Below are positions 18,307 through 26,922 of a DNA stretch of 64,000 bases, in pieces. The first letter of the stretch is position 1. Every line of letters begins with the position of its first letter. A program made the translations under genes and the position numbers. This DNA comes from an uncultured Propionibacterium sp. (GTDB lineage Bacteria > Actinomycetota > Actinomycetes > Propionibacteriales > Propionibacteriaceae), in the NCBI GenBank assembly GCA_938036835.1, contig CALHWB010000017.1, positions 10,112 to 74,111 of the forward strand. The letters are read 5' to 3'. The notes under the pieces were generated by a model. It was not told the origin of the DNA. It saw nothing but the letters and a program-made list of their open reading frames with translations, and made no database searches.

Positions 18307-19287
18307 ATGCAACGCCGGCAGGTTGGCGGTTCGGGACTGAGCGTTGGACGGCTCGGTCTCGGCACCATGACCTGGGGTGGGGATGTATCCGCCGAGGCCG
18401 CCCGCAACCTGTTGCGCGATTTCGTGGCCGCCGGCGGCGATCTCATCGATACCGCTCCCGCGTACGGCGGCGGCCGGGCCGAGGAGATGATCGGCCGGTT
18501 TATGCGTTCCGATCTGCGCCGCGACGATCTTGTGATCGCGACCAAGGCCGGGTTCGGCACGCATGGCAGTCCGCAGACCGTGGATACCTCCAGACGTGCC
18601 CTGGTGGACGACCTGGCCGACTCGCTGCGCCGGCTGCGAACCGACCACGTCGACATCTGGCAGGTGCATGCCTGGGGCGACGCGCCTCTGGAGGAGACTC
18701 TTGCCGCCCTGGACCAGGCCGTCAATGCCGGCATGGCCTTGTACGTCGGGGTTTGCAATTACATCGGCTGGCAGTTGGGCACCGCCGCGGCCTGGCAACG
18801 CGCATTGCCGGGACGGGCGCGACTGGTCAGCGAGCAGATCGAGTACTCGCTGCTGGCCCGTCGGGCCGAGGTCGAGGTGCTGCCCGGGCTGCATCACCAC
18901 GGGATGGGTCTATTTCCCTGGTCGCCGCTCGGCCGGGGGGTGTTGACCGGTAAATACCGCGGCGGCACCCCGCGAGATTCGCGCGGTGGCCGGGATCATC
19001 TGGCCTGGTTCGTCGAACCCTATCTGGATGCCCGGTCCAATGCGGTGGTGGATGCGGTATCCCAGGCCGCCCAAGGGCTGGGGTTGACCACCGCGCAGGT
19101 GGCCCTGTTATGGGTACGCGACGCCCCCGGCGTGACCGCCCCGCTGCTCGGCGCCCGGACCCCACAGCAGTTGGCCACCCTGCTGGCGGTGGACGACCAG
19201 GAGCTACCCGAACCGATCACCGCGGCACTCGATGACATCACCGGGGGTCCTCATTTCGGGCGGCCGGCCACCCGCATCGGCACATGA
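18307..19287 (+). CDS. Aldo/keto reductase
   Basis: NADPH-dependent oxidoreductase with a TIM-barrel fold, 326 residues. The catalytic tetrad can be read as Asp (LIDTAPAYGGG), Tyr of the same segment, Lys (VIATKAGFG) and His (IWQVHAWGD). The C-terminal nucleotide-binding part contains PLLGARTPQQL. It is coupled to uppP; a reductase of this type follows uppP in several actinobacteria. Substrate unknown. Confidence 0.93.
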   Translation: MQRRQVGGSGLSVGRLGLGTMTWGGDVSAEAARNLLRDFVAAGGDLIDTAPAYGGGRAEEMIGRFMRSDLRRDDLVIATKAGFGTHGSPQTVDTSRRALVDDLADSLRRLRTDHVDIWQVHAWGDAPLEETLAALDQAVNAGMALYVGVCNYIGWQLGTAAAWQRALPGRARLVSEQIEYSLLARRAEVEVLPGLHHHGMGLFPWSPLGRGVLTGKYRGGTPRDSRGGRDHLAWFVEPYLDARSNAVVDAVSQAAQGLGLTTAQVALLWVRDAPGVTAPLLGARTPQQLATLLAVDDQELPEPITAALDDITGGPHFGRPATRIGT

Positions 19288-19501
19288 GCCCGGCCCGTCA
19301 CGGGCTCACACCCAGAACCGGCATCTCGCTATCGGCGCGGTACGGGTCGGTGGCCAACCCGGCCATGATCGAATGGTCATCGAACCGGCCGGTGATGGCG
19401 GGGGGACTCCACCGGCGGTCCAGGCGCGATAGCAAGTCGCGAGGCGAGCGCCCAAGATGCTATGGTGACCACGCGCTCGGGAACATCCCGCAGCGGCACC
19501 G

Positions 19502-19586
19502 GTCCGGGTGGCGGAATAGGTAGACGCGCTAGCTTGAGGTGCTAGTGCCCGTATAGGGCATGGAGGTTCAAGTCCTCTCTCGGACA
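19502..19586 (+). tRNA. tRNA-Leu, anticodon GAG
   Basis: 85-base class II tRNA. The acceptor arm is GTCCGGG / CTCGGAC (one G-T pair) and the discriminator base is A. The anticodon stem CTAGC/GCTAG encloses TTGAGGT, giving anticodon GAG. The variable arm is TGCCC-GTAT-GGGCA and the T arm is GGAGG TTCAAGT CCTCT. CCA is not encoded. A TATGGT hexamer at 19461-19466 is a possible -10. Confidence 0.95.
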
Positions 19587-19685
19587 CGGCTCTATGGTGC
19601 GGGCCGTCGTTGTGGGCAGCATCCCCGGGCGGGCAACCTGAGCAGGAGATCCGGCTGCGCTTTTGTGTAGTGCGTCCGGGCGGAT

Positions 19686-20342
19686 TCAAGACAGCCCGCC
19701 GGGATGCGCTGCCGGGTGGGTATGCCACCCGGGCGGGTTTCCTGCCATGGCAGCCAGCAGCCGCTCCGCGTATTTGGCCAGCACATCGACTTCCAGATTC
19801 ACCAGTTGACCGACGGCAGTCTGCCCCAGGGTGGTCCGGCCGAGGGTTTCGGGGATCAGACCCACCGTGAAGGACGGCTCGGCGCCATCGGATACCTCCA
19901 CCACGGTGAGGGATACCCCGTCGACCGCCACCGACCCCTTGGCCACCAGGTAGCGTTGCAGGGTGGCGGGCACCCCGATGGTGACCAGTTCACCGTCACC
20001 GGCACCGCGCCGCGCCAGAAGACACCCGGTGGCGTCCACATGCCCCTGGACGATGTGTCCACCCAGTCGGTCCTGAACGCGTAACGCCCGCTCCAGGTTC
20101 ACCCGGTCACCGACGGCAAGCCGGCCGAGCGAGGTCCTGGCCAGCGTCTCGGCCATCAGGTCGGCACCGAAGACCTCGCCAGCGCAATCCACCACCGTAA
20201 GACAGCAGCCGTTGACCGCGATCGAATCGCCCGGTGCGGCATCCGCGGTGACCCGGGGCCCAGCCACGCGCAAACGCGCCGTCTCGCCCCGGTCCTCCAA
20301 AGCCGCTATCCGGCCCAGTTCCTCCACGATCCCGGTGAACAT
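19686..20342 (-). CDS. ribE: Riboflavin synthase alpha subunit
   Basis: Dismutates two 6,7-dimethyl-8-ribityllumazine to riboflavin, working as a trimer. 218 residues with the two internal lumazine-binding repeats: repeat 1 starts MFTGIVEELG, with NGCCLTVV; repeat 2 has GHIVQGHVD and VDGVSLTVV. The C-terminal tail GNPPGWHTHPAAHPGGLS is longer and more Pro-rich than usual. No other rib gene is adjacent, and the 108 bases upstream are too short for an FMN riboswitch and do not resemble one. Confidence 0.95.
   Translation of the reverse strand: MFTGIVEELGRIAALEDRGETARLRVAGPRVTADAAPGDSIAVNGCCLTVVDCAGEVFGADLMAETLARTSLGRLAVGDRVNLERALRVQDRLGGHIVQGHVDATGCLLARRGAGDGELVTIGVPATLQRYLVAKGSVAVDGVSLTVVEVSDGAEPSFTVGLIPETLGRTTLGQTAVGQLVNLEVDVLAKYAERLLAAMAGNPPGWHTHPAAHPGGLS
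19712..19740. terminator. Hairpin between tRNA-Leu and ribE, inside the ribE 3' end
   Basis: CCGGGTGG-GTATG-CCACCCGG forms a perfect 8-bp stem, followed on the plus strand by GCGGGTTTCC. It could end the tRNA transcript; because it lies within the last codons of ribE it may serve both strands. The T-run is short. Confidence 0.35.
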
Positions 20343-20450
20343 GATCTATCAAGCGCTCCTTTGCCAGACACCGACCCGCAGCGGCTCGTCCCCGCACTAC
20401 CCCATTGTCGCCCCCGGCCTACCGGCCGGATGCCCGGCCCGACCGGTAGG

Positions 20451-21977
20451 TCAGGGTTGTCCGCCGGCCACATCGGTAGCGCCGAGCACCGCTTCCTCGG
20501 TGGCCTCATCGCGTGCTAGTTCCCGCACGATCCGGCCACCGCTCATCACCAGCACCCGATCGCTGAGGGCAAGCACCTCCGGCAATTCCGAAGACACCAT
20601 CAGCACCGCCATACCCTCGGCTACCAGGGCATCGATGATCCGGTAGAAGTCCGCCCGGGCACCCACGTCGACACCGCGGGTGGGTTCATCCAACAGCAAC
20701 AATGCCGGCGTGGTATTCAGCCATTTGGCCAGCACCACCTTCTGCTGGTTGCCACCCGAAAGCGACGACACCGGCAGGTCGAGTCCACCGATCTTGATGA
20801 GCAGTTCCCCCACCAGTTCGCCGGCCCGCTGCCGCAGCCGGCGGTGGTCCAGTATCAGGTTGCGATCCAACGCGAGCCGCGACAGTACGATATTGTCGTA
20901 GATCGGCAGATCGAGGATCAGCCCTTGGGCCTTCCGGTCTTCGGTCACCAAGGCCATTCCCCGGCCGACTGCGTCGCGGGGGTGACATACCCGCAGCGGG
21001 CGATCCCCCATCCTCACCTGCCCCGATCTGGGACGGTCGGCACCGAACAGGGCCCGCAGCAGTTCGGTACGTCCCGAACCGACCAACCCGGCGATGCCGA
21101 CTATCTCGCCGGCATGCACCCGGAAGCTGACCGCCTCCGGAGCCCCGGGAACCCGCAGTTCGGTGACCTCCAACACCGCCTCACCCGGTGAGCGGATGTG
21201 CCGCACCGTGGAAAGCCCCTCGTCCAGTTCCCGCCCGACCATGGTGGCCACCAATTCGGCGGTGCCGGTGCCGTTCGGATCGAACTCCGCCTGCTTGCGG
21301 CCGTCCCGCAGCACGACGATGCGATCGGCGACCGCGTAGACCTCGTCGAGTCGATGGGTGACCAGGATCACGCTCTTGCCCTGTTCCCGCAGCGCCCGGA
21401 TGGTGCCCAGCAATTGTTCGGTTTCCGCGCGGCCCAGGGCCGCGGTCGGTTCATCGAGAATGAACAGTTCGGCATCGACCGAGATGGCCCGGACGATCTC
21501 CACCATCTGCTGCTGGGCCACGCTGAGCGTGCCCACCAGGGCGGCGGGATCCAAGGGGAAGTCCAGTTCCAACCCGGCCAGCAGTTCCCCGGCCCGGCGC
21601 ACCTGGGCGGCCTCGCTGCGGAACAAGCCACCCCGGTATCCGTCGGGCCGCGTCAGGTAGATGTTCTCGGCGACGCTCATCTCGGGGATCAGATTGAACT
21701 CCTGCAGGACGATGGCGATCCCATGCTGCAAGGCGTCCAGGGCCGATCCGAAATGTACCGGCTTGCCACGCCACAGCACCTGGCCGGCATCGCGATCGGT
21801 GACCCCGGCAATGATCTTGCCAAGCGTGGATTTGCCGGCCCCGTTCTCCCCGACCAGGGCGACCACCTCGCCCGCGGCGATATGCAGATCGACATCGGCC
21901 AGTGCCCTGGTCGCCCCGTAGCTCTTGGAGATGGCGGTGGCGACCAGGGCAGGCGTTGATTCAGCGGTGGGCATCAT
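20451..21977 (-). CDS. Sugar ABC importer, double ATPase subunit (CUT2 type)
   Basis: Energises a monosaccharide importer. 508 residues with two ABC domains. Domain 1 (about 1-240) has Walker A GENGAGKS, signature LSVAQQQMVEI and Walker B LFILDEPTA. Domain 2 (about 250-508) has the degenerate P-loop GLVGSGRTELL, signature LSGGNQQKVVLAKWL and LLLLDEPTRGVDVGA. This paired arrangement is that of RbsA/MglA/XylG. It overlaps the binding-protein stop by four bases. Sugar specificity cannot be read. Confidence 0.95.
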   Translation of the reverse strand: MMPTAESTPALVATAISKSYGATRALADVDLHIAAGEVVALVGENGAGKSTLGKIIAGVTDRDAGQVLWRGKPVHFGSALDALQHGIAIVLQEFNLIPEMSVAENIYLTRPDGYRGGLFRSEAAQVRRAGELLAGLELDFPLDPAALVGTLSVAQQQMVEIVRAISVDAELFILDEPTAALGRAETEQLLGTIRALREQGKSVILVTHRLDEVYAVADRIVVLRDGRKQAEFDPNGTGTAELVATMVGRELDEGLSTVRHIRSPGEAVLEVTELRVPGAPEAVSFRVHAGEIVGIAGLVGSGRTELLRALFGADRPRSGQVRMGDRPLRVCHPRDAVGRGMALVTEDRKAQGLILDLPIYDNIVLSRLALDRNLILDHRRLRQRAGELVGELLIKIGGLDLPVSSLSGGNQQKVVLAKWLNTTPALLLLDEPTRGVDVGARADFYRIIDALVAEGMAVLMVSSELPEVLALSDRVLVMSGGRIVRELARDEATEEAVLGATDVAGGQP

Positions 21978-22972
21978 TCAGCGAACACGGTGTCCTGGAC
22001 CTTGGCTTCGGTCTCGCCGACGTTGTCCTTGGTGACCAAGATGGTGGGCACCTCGACGTGTTGTTCCGGTTTCTTCCCGGCCAGCACCTGGCAGGCCGCG
22101 GTTGCCGCCTCATTGCCCATCAGCACCGGCTGCTGCATCGATGCGCCGGTCACCCCTGCGGACTTTATCGCGGCCAGAGTGTCCGGGCTGCCGTCGAAGC
22201 CGACCAGCAGGATCTTGTCCTTGCCGCTGGTCTTCAACGCCTCCAGGGCACCCAGGGTGGCCTCATCGTGCTCGGTGAACAGCGCCACCATGTCGGGATT
22301 GCCGGCGATCAGGTCCTGGGCCAATGCGAGGCCCTCGGAACGGGTGTAGTCCTTGGACTCCAGCAACGGGATGAGCTCATAGCCGGCCGCGGTAACCACA
22401 TCGCTGAATCCCTGGGTACGGTCCTTGCCGTTCTGCCTGGTCTGGGAGATACCGATGATGCCGATCTTCCCGGAGGTCACGCCGGCAGCCTTGAGCTGCT
22501 CGACCATGTACTCACCGGCCTGCGCGGCACCGCCAACATTGTCGGTGGCGATGAAGGACGCGTACTTGCCCGAGTTGGTGCCGATATCGGCGATCACCAC
22601 CGGGGTACCGGCCTGCTGGGCCACGTCCAGCACCGCGGGGGCCGAGGCGGAATCCGTCGGCGAGATGACGATGATGTCCACGCCAGCGGTGATGGCGTCC
22701 TGGGCGTTCTGCAGCTGGGTGCTCTGGCTGAGGTTGGAGTCATAGTCGGTGACGGTGGCCCCGGCCTTCTCCGCCTCCTGCTTGATGCCCACCGACAGCG
22801 AACGCCAGAACGGGATGCTCATCCCGGGAGTGATGTAGGCGATGTTGGCACCCTGGCAGCCGGCCGGAGTGCCGTCGCCTCCGGAAGGCCCCGAGCCGCC
22901 CGAATCCGGTACCGTACACGCGCTCAGGGCGAGCAGGGCCGACAAACCGACAATTGCGATGTTGCGCTGCAT
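21974..22972 (-). CDS. Sugar ABC importer, substrate-binding lipoprotein
   Basis: Extracellular sugar-binding protein of the RbsB/periplasmic-binding type I fold, 332 residues from the ATG at 22972 (AGGAAGGG upstream). Lipoprotein signal: MQRNIAIVGLSALLALSAC with lipobox LSAC, then a Gly/Ser linker. The mature part shows PFWRSLSVGIKQEAEK, VDIIVISPTDSAS and IATDNVGGA, as in ribose- and xylose-type receptors. It lies between permease and ATPase genes. Confidence 0.94.
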   Translation of the reverse strand: MQRNIAIVGLSALLALSACTVPDSGGSGPSGGDGTPAGCQGANIAYITPGMSIPFWRSLSVGIKQEAEKAGATVTDYDSNLSQSTQLQNAQDAITAGVDIIVISPTDSASAPAVLDVAQQAGTPVVIADIGTNSGKYASFIATDNVGGAAQAGEYMVEQLKAAGVTSGKIGIIGISQTRQNGKDRTQGFSDVVTAAGYELIPLLESKDYTRSEGLALAQDLIAGNPDMVALFTEHDEATLGALEALKTSGKDKILLVGFDGSPDTLAAIKSAGVTGASMQQPVLMGNEAATAACQVLAGKKPEQHVEVPTILVTKDNVGETEAKVQDTVFAE

Positions 22973-23007
22973 TGCGTAACCCTTCCTAGGAGATGGCTCA
23001 CCCGTGT

Positions 23008-23979
23008 TCAGCCGCGGCCGCGCGGTACCAGGCGATCCAGAATGACGGCGAGGATGATGACCGCGCCCAGTGCGGTGCCTTGCCAGAAGGCATTGACACC
23101 CAGAATGTTCAGTCCGTTCTGCAGCACCCCGATCAGGAACATCCCGATCAAGGTGCCCACCACCGATCCGCGACCACCCATCAGGCTGGCGCCACCGATC
23201 ACCGCCGCGGCAATGGTGCGCATCTCGAAGCCGCCGCCGGTATTGGGGTCGACGACCCCCAGCCGGGAGGCTTCGATCAGCATGGCCAGCGCGCATAGCA
23301 GCCCGCTGATCACATAGGGCAGGACCAAATAGCGTTGCACCCGGACCCCGGACAGCCGGGCCGCCTCCTGATTGGAACCGATCGCGTACCAGAACCGACC
23401 CGGCTTGGTGCGGGTCAGCACCAGATGGGCCAGGATGTACAAGATCGCAAACAGGAAGATATAGCCGCGGATCCCGGCGATTTCGCCCTTGCCCCAGATC
23501 GCATAGCCCTTCGGCAGATCGACCAGGGACGACCCATTGGATATCACATAGGCCAGCGAGCTACAGATCGCTGCCGTGCCGAGCGTCACGATGAAGGGCG
23601 CCAGCCGCAGGCGGGCCACCAGCAGTCCGTTCACCAGCCCCACCAATAGCCCGGTGCCGAGCGACACGACGGCGCCCAACCCCACCGAGTTGGATCCAAC
23701 CATCGCCAAACCACCGGTCATCACCGAGATGGCCGCGATCCCGCCCACCGACAGATCGATGCCGCCGGTGAGGATGACCATCGTCTGGCCGATCGCGATT
23801 ATGCCCAGTACCATCACCTGACTGAGCACGTTCTGCAGATTCAGGGGGCTCAAGAACCGCGGCTGCAGGATGGTCAATGCGGTACACAGCAACATCAGCG
23901 CCCCGAGCATGGCCAATTCGATGCGATATCGGGAGGCCAGTTCCCTGATCCGCGTCGTCGCGGCATTCTGTCCTGCCAC
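23008..23979 (-). CDS. Sugar ABC importer, permease (RbsC-like)
   Basis: Membrane channel subunit of the CUT2 importer, 323 residues from a GTG at 23979, which has AAGGAGG seven bases upstream. A longer reading frame to 24087 lacks any start signal. Eight to ten hydrophobic segments. Family motifs are IGQTMVILTGGIDLSVG and GGASLMGGRGSVVGTLIG. First gene of permease, binding protein, ATPase. Confidence 0.94.
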   Translation of the reverse strand: MAGQNAATTRIRELASRYRIELAMLGALMLLCTALTILQPRFLSPLNLQNVLSQVMVLGIIAIGQTMVILTGGIDLSVGGIAAISVMTGGLAMVGSNSVGLGAVVSLGTGLLVGLVNGLLVARLRLAPFIVTLGTAAICSSLAYVISNGSSLVDLPKGYAIWGKGEIAGIRGYIFLFAILYILAHLVLTRTKPGRFWYAIGSNQEAARLSGVRVQRYLVLPYVISGLLCALAMLIEASRLGVVDPNTGGGFEMRTIAAAVIGGASLMGGRGSVVGTLIGMFLIGVLQNGLNILGVNAFWQGTALGAVIILAVILDRLVPRGRG

Positions 23980-24060
23980 CGCTTGCCCTCCTTGAAAGCA
24001 GCCTATGTACTCTTGTCCAGGGGGCTGCGCAGTAGAATGACACGGTCGGTGCCACCGCCC

Positions 24061-24077
24061 AATCGGATACGATTCTA
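24061..24077 (-). promoter_or_regulatory. Candidate promoter and operator of the sugar importer operon
   Basis: On the minus strand TAGAAT (24077-24072) is a good -10. It overlaps the inverted repeat AATCG-GATA-CGATT (24061-24074), which would cover the transcription start. A sugar-responsive repressor would be expected to bind here, but no regulator gene is adjacent. No clear -35. Confidence 0.3.
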
Positions 24078-24388
24078 CCGTGACCAAATCGAGATCAGCC
24101 TGCCAGTCCGGCTGGTTTGGTCTCCTTCGCGTCCACTGGATGCCCGTTCACGGATCGGGCGTAGCCTGGACGGCCTAGCGAATTTAGCTGACCGCAAGTA
24201 TCCGGTTGCGCCCTCAGCACCCGGAGCATGACCGCGCCACCGTCCCGGAAGAAGTACCGTCGTTTTCTGTCGCCTTACCGGAGGCTGGGCAGGCCAACCC
24301 TCGATGGGGCGGCACCGAGGGTCCAGCCCAGGAGGTGGCTCGCCACCGGATGAGATGCCCGCATCGAGCACCCGGGTCATCGGGCATC

Positions 24389-24394
24389 TAGGAT
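24389..24394 (+). promoter_or_regulatory. Putative -10 element, leaderless udg transcript
   Basis: TAGGAT exactly six bases before the ATG at 24401; no better Shine-Dalgarno is seen. Same geometry as hisE, mshC, ftsY, yceD, rsmD and recG. It supports the long N-terminus of the glycosylase. Confidence 0.4.
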
Positions 24395-24400
24395 CGCCCC

Positions 24401-25354
24401 ATGTCGTCTAGCCAGTCCACCGGCCGCGCTGGACCATGCCGGGCCGGTCAAGGTCATGGCGGGCAGATCGCCGGGCCGGGCCCGGATAAGCAGACCGCCG
24501 GTGGCCAAAACCATCCATTGACCGGGCAACGATTCAGTTCACCGGTACCGCCGGGTAGCGGCTGGCCGGCCGATCCCGCCGCCCCGGATACTCCGATCGC
24601 CCGTTCGGCCGGCGCGGCCGCCCGGCTGGCCGATACCTCTTGCGACCTACCCACCCTGCAGGCTCGCGCCAGTGTCTGCCGGGCGTGCCCGCGGCTCGTC
24701 GCCTGGCGTGAGCAGGTGGCGCATCGGAAGCGAGCAGCCTACGCCGATCAGCCCTATTGGGGACGCCCGGTGCCATCGCTGGGTGATCCACGAGCCGGGC
24801 TGCTGATCGTCGGGTTGGCGCCAGCCGCGCACGGGGGCAACCGCACCGGGCGGCTGTTCACCGGCGACCGCTCGGGGGATTGGCTGTTCGCCGCTCTGCA
24901 TCGCGTCGGATTGGCTGCGCTGCCGACCGCCACCGCAGCCGGCGACGGTCAACGCCTCACCGGCGTGCGGCTGACCGCACCGGTGCGCTGTGCGCCGCCC
25001 CAGAACAAACCAACCGCCACCGAATTGCACACCTGTAGCGCCTGGTTCGATCGGGAACTGATGCTGCTGACCGAGATGCGCGGCATTCTGGCACTGGGCG
25101 GCATCGCCTGGCGCGCGGTGCTCGGCGCGGCACGCCGGCTCGGCTGGCAGGTGCCGCGCCCGCTGCCCAGGTTCGGGCATCTGGCCAGCACCGAGTTGGT
25201 GCGCGCACCTGGGCGTGTGGTCCGCATGGTCGGCTGCTATCACGTCAGCCAGCAGAACACCTTCACCGGGCGGCTGACCGGGCCGATGCTGGACGAGGCG
25301 ATCCGGCTGGCGGCCGGGGGGCGCTGCCGCCACGGCGATCTTGACAGCGACTGA
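24401..25354 (+). CDS. Uracil-DNA glycosylase, family 5 (UdgB-like)
   Basis: Removes uracil and related deaminated bases from DNA. 317 residues. After an ~80-residue Gly/Ala/Pro-rich N-terminal extension comes the Cys pair CRACPRLVAW (iron-sulfur ligands), the family motif LIVGLAPAAHGGNRTGR, then FTGDRSGDWLF, a third Cys (PVRCAPP), and GCYHVSQQNTFTGRL with the C-terminal active-site His. Family 5 enzymes lack the usual catalytic Asp, which agrees with GLAPAAHG. The tetR promoter lies in its 3' end. Confidence 0.93.
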   Translation: MSSSQSTGRAGPCRAGQGHGGQIAGPGPDKQTAGGQNHPLTGQRFSSPVPPGSGWPADPAAPDTPIARSAGAAARLADTSCDLPTLQARASVCRACPRLVAWREQVAHRKRAAYADQPYWGRPVPSLGDPRAGLLIVGLAPAAHGGNRTGRLFTGDRSGDWLFAALHRVGLAALPTATAAGDGQRLTGVRLTAPVRCAPPQNKPTATELHTCSAWFDRELMLLTEMRGILALGGIAWRAVLGAARRLGWQVPRPLPRFGHLASTELVRAPGRVVRMVGCYHVSQQNTFTGRLTGPMLDEAIRLAAGGRCRHGDLDSD

Positions 25355-25369
25355 ATGCTTGTTCAGAAT
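25341..25369 (+). promoter_or_regulatory. tetR promoter, probably leaderless
   Basis: Perfect -35 TTGACA (25341-25346), 17-base spacer, -10 CAGAAT (25364-25369). Transcription would begin about seven bases later, at the ATG of tetR (25377). The promoter lies in the last codons of the glycosylase gene. Confidence 0.7.
25352..25365. promoter_or_regulatory. TetR operator, copy 1
   Basis: TGAAT-GCTT-GTTCA, an imperfect inverted repeat (TGAA/TTCA outer arms). It sits between -35 and the first bases of -10. A second copy of the same TGAAT-N4-GTTCA pattern lies 20 bases downstream, two helical turns, so two dimers could bind the same face. Confidence 0.6.
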
Positions 25370-25371
25370 CT

Positions 25372-25385
25372 TGAATATGAGTTCA
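25372..25385. promoter_or_regulatory. TetR operator, copy 2
   Basis: TGAAT-ATGA-GTTCA, overlapping the expected transcription start and the ATG. It matches copy 1 in all ten arm positions. Binding here would block the promoter, so autorepression of tetR and the exporter genes is likely. Confidence 0.6.
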
Positions 25386-26045
25386 GCCCCTGCCGATCTC
25401 CTGCCCCGGGCCCGTATTCGCCTGGCCGCTCTGGAACTGTTCGGCGCCCAGGGCTTCGACAAGACGACGATCCGCCAGATCGCCACACGCGCCGGCGTCT
25501 CCCCCGGCCTTGTCATTCACCATTTCGGCAGCAAGACGCAGCTACGGCAGGCGGTTGACGAATGGGTGAGCGAACGAGTGCTGGACGACAAGAAGGTTAT
25601 GATGGCTGGCGCCTTCATGCCCCGAATGATCGACTACCTGGCCCAGCATCCCGAGCTGGCGCCAATGCTGACCTACCTGGTCACTGCGCTGCGAGAGGAC
25701 GGCCCGATCGCCCAGCGGATGTTCGACCGGATATGCGAGTTGACCGAAGAGATTCTGCACGATGGCATCCGGCAGGGCGCGATCCGCCGGCTGGACGACC
25801 CAGAAGCAGTAGCCGTGCTGCTCACCGCATTCTCGGTCGGGTTGCTCATGTTCGATCGTCGGGTTGCCACCAAACTGGGTGGTCAGTCCCTGCTCGATCT
25901 GGTACCCCTTCGGCGTTACGCGACCATTTCGATGGATCTGTTCACCAACGGATTGTTCACCGACGAAACCTACCTGCGGATGACTGAGGCTGCCTTCGTC
26001 CAATCGGAGAAGGATGATGACCGACAACGCAATCCAAATCGCTGA
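25377..26045 (+). CDS. TetR-family transcriptional repressor
   Basis: Ligand-responsive repressor, 222 residues from the ATG at 25377. The N-terminal helix-turn-helix reads AALELFGAQGFDKTTIRQIA then AGVSPGLVIHHFGSK (recognition helix). The C-terminal ligand domain is all-helical and not diagnostic. Its last 32 bases overlap the ABC ATPase gene, so regulator and exporter are one operon. The paired operators at its own start suggest autoregulation; the ligand is probably a drug or toxic metabolite handled by the exporter. Confidence 0.93.
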   Translation: MSSAPADLLPRARIRLAALELFGAQGFDKTTIRQIATRAGVSPGLVIHHFGSKTQLRQAVDEWVSERVLDDKKVMMAGAFMPRMIDYLAQHPELAPMLTYLVTALREDGPIAQRMFDRICELTEEILHDGIRQGAIRRLDDPEAVAVLLTAFSVGLLMFDRRVATKLGGQSLLDLVPLRRYATISMDLFTNGLFTDETYLRMTEAAFVQSEKDDDRQRNPNR

Positions 26046-26910
26046 TCTGACCAAGCGCTTCGGCCGCCTGACCGCGCTCGATGGCCTTTCCATGAGCGTT
26101 CAGACCGGTCAGGTGCATGGTTTCCTGGGTCCCAATGGCGCCGGCAAATCCACCACGCTTCGGGTACTTCTCGGGCTGCTGCGTGCCGATTCGGGATGTG
26201 TACGGCTACTGGGCGGTGATCCCTGGCGGCAGGCACCCCAACTGCACCGGCGGCTGGCCTATGTACCCGGCGAGGTAGCGCTGTGGCCGAACCTATCCGG
26301 GGGCGAAACCATCGACCTGCTGGCCAGATCCCGTGGCGTCTTGAACCGGCCGCGCCGGGATGAATTGATCGAACGCTTCGACCTGGATCCCCGCAGGAAA
26401 GCCCGGACCTATTCGAAGGGCAACCGGCAGAAGGTCGCCCTGGTGGCCGCCCTGGCTAGCGACGTGGAACTGCTGCTGCTCGATGAACCCACCTCGGGCC
26501 TGGACCCATTGATGGAGCAGGTTTTCACCCAGCTGATCCGGGAACGGGCCGCCCAAGGGGTCACCGTGCTGTTGAGCAGCCACATCCTGTCGGAGGTGGA
26601 GAAGCTGTGCGATCGGCTATCGATCATCAAGCAGGGCCGGCTCATCGAATCGGGGACGCTGGCCGAGCTACGCCACCTGCACCGCAGTCGGCTGACCGCC
26701 AGGCTGGGCGACCACGCCGCGGACCTGGCCGCCATCGGCGGTGTCCACGGTCTGACCCAGCAGGGCGAGCGGTGGGTCGCCCAGGTGGAGCAATCCGGGC
26801 TATCAACCGTGCTGGCGGCGCTGGCGGACTGGCAGGTGACCGACGTCACCATCACCCCGCCCACGTTGGAGGATCTGTTCCTCAGCCACTACGATCCCAC
26901 CGTGGCCTGA
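26014..26910 (+). CDS. ABC-2 exporter, ATP-binding subunit
   Basis: Powers an efflux pump. 298 residues with Walker A GPNGAGKST, Q-loop region AYVPGEVALWPNLSG, Walker B LLLLDEPTSGLDP and the H-loop in LLSSHILSEVE. The signature is YSKGNRQKVALVAAL, with SKGNRQK in place of LSGGQ, a variant seen in drug-exporter ATPases. A C-terminal ~75-residue domain follows. ATG codons at 26014 and 26017 both follow GGAGAAGG; the choice is open. Confidence 0.93.
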   Translation: MMTDNAIQIADLTKRFGRLTALDGLSMSVQTGQVHGFLGPNGAGKSTTLRVLLGLLRADSGCVRLLGGDPWRQAPQLHRRLAYVPGEVALWPNLSGGETIDLLARSRGVLNRPRRDELIERFDLDPRRKARTYSKGNRQKVALVAALASDVELLLLDEPTSGLDPLMEQVFTQLIRERAAQGVTVLLSSHILSEVEKLCDRLSIIKQGRLIESGTLAELRHLHRSRLTARLGDHAADLAAIGGVHGLTQQGERWVAQVEQSGLSTVLAALADWQVTDVTITPPTLEDLFLSHYDPTVA

Positions 26911-26922
26911 TCGGGGCGCGCC

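Larger units (their letters stand above)
23980..24400. other. Gene-free divergent region (421 bases)
   Basis: No protein or RNA gene that I can support. It holds the importer promoter candidate, and, next to the glycosylase start, an 8-bp inverted repeat GATGCCCG/CGGGCATC (24354-24361 and 24381-24388, 19-base spacer) of unknown role. Confidence 0.4.

Noticed and set aside
20343..20450. FMN riboswitch upstream of ribE
   Set aside because: Only 108 bases are available, and I see no FMN-aptamer core.
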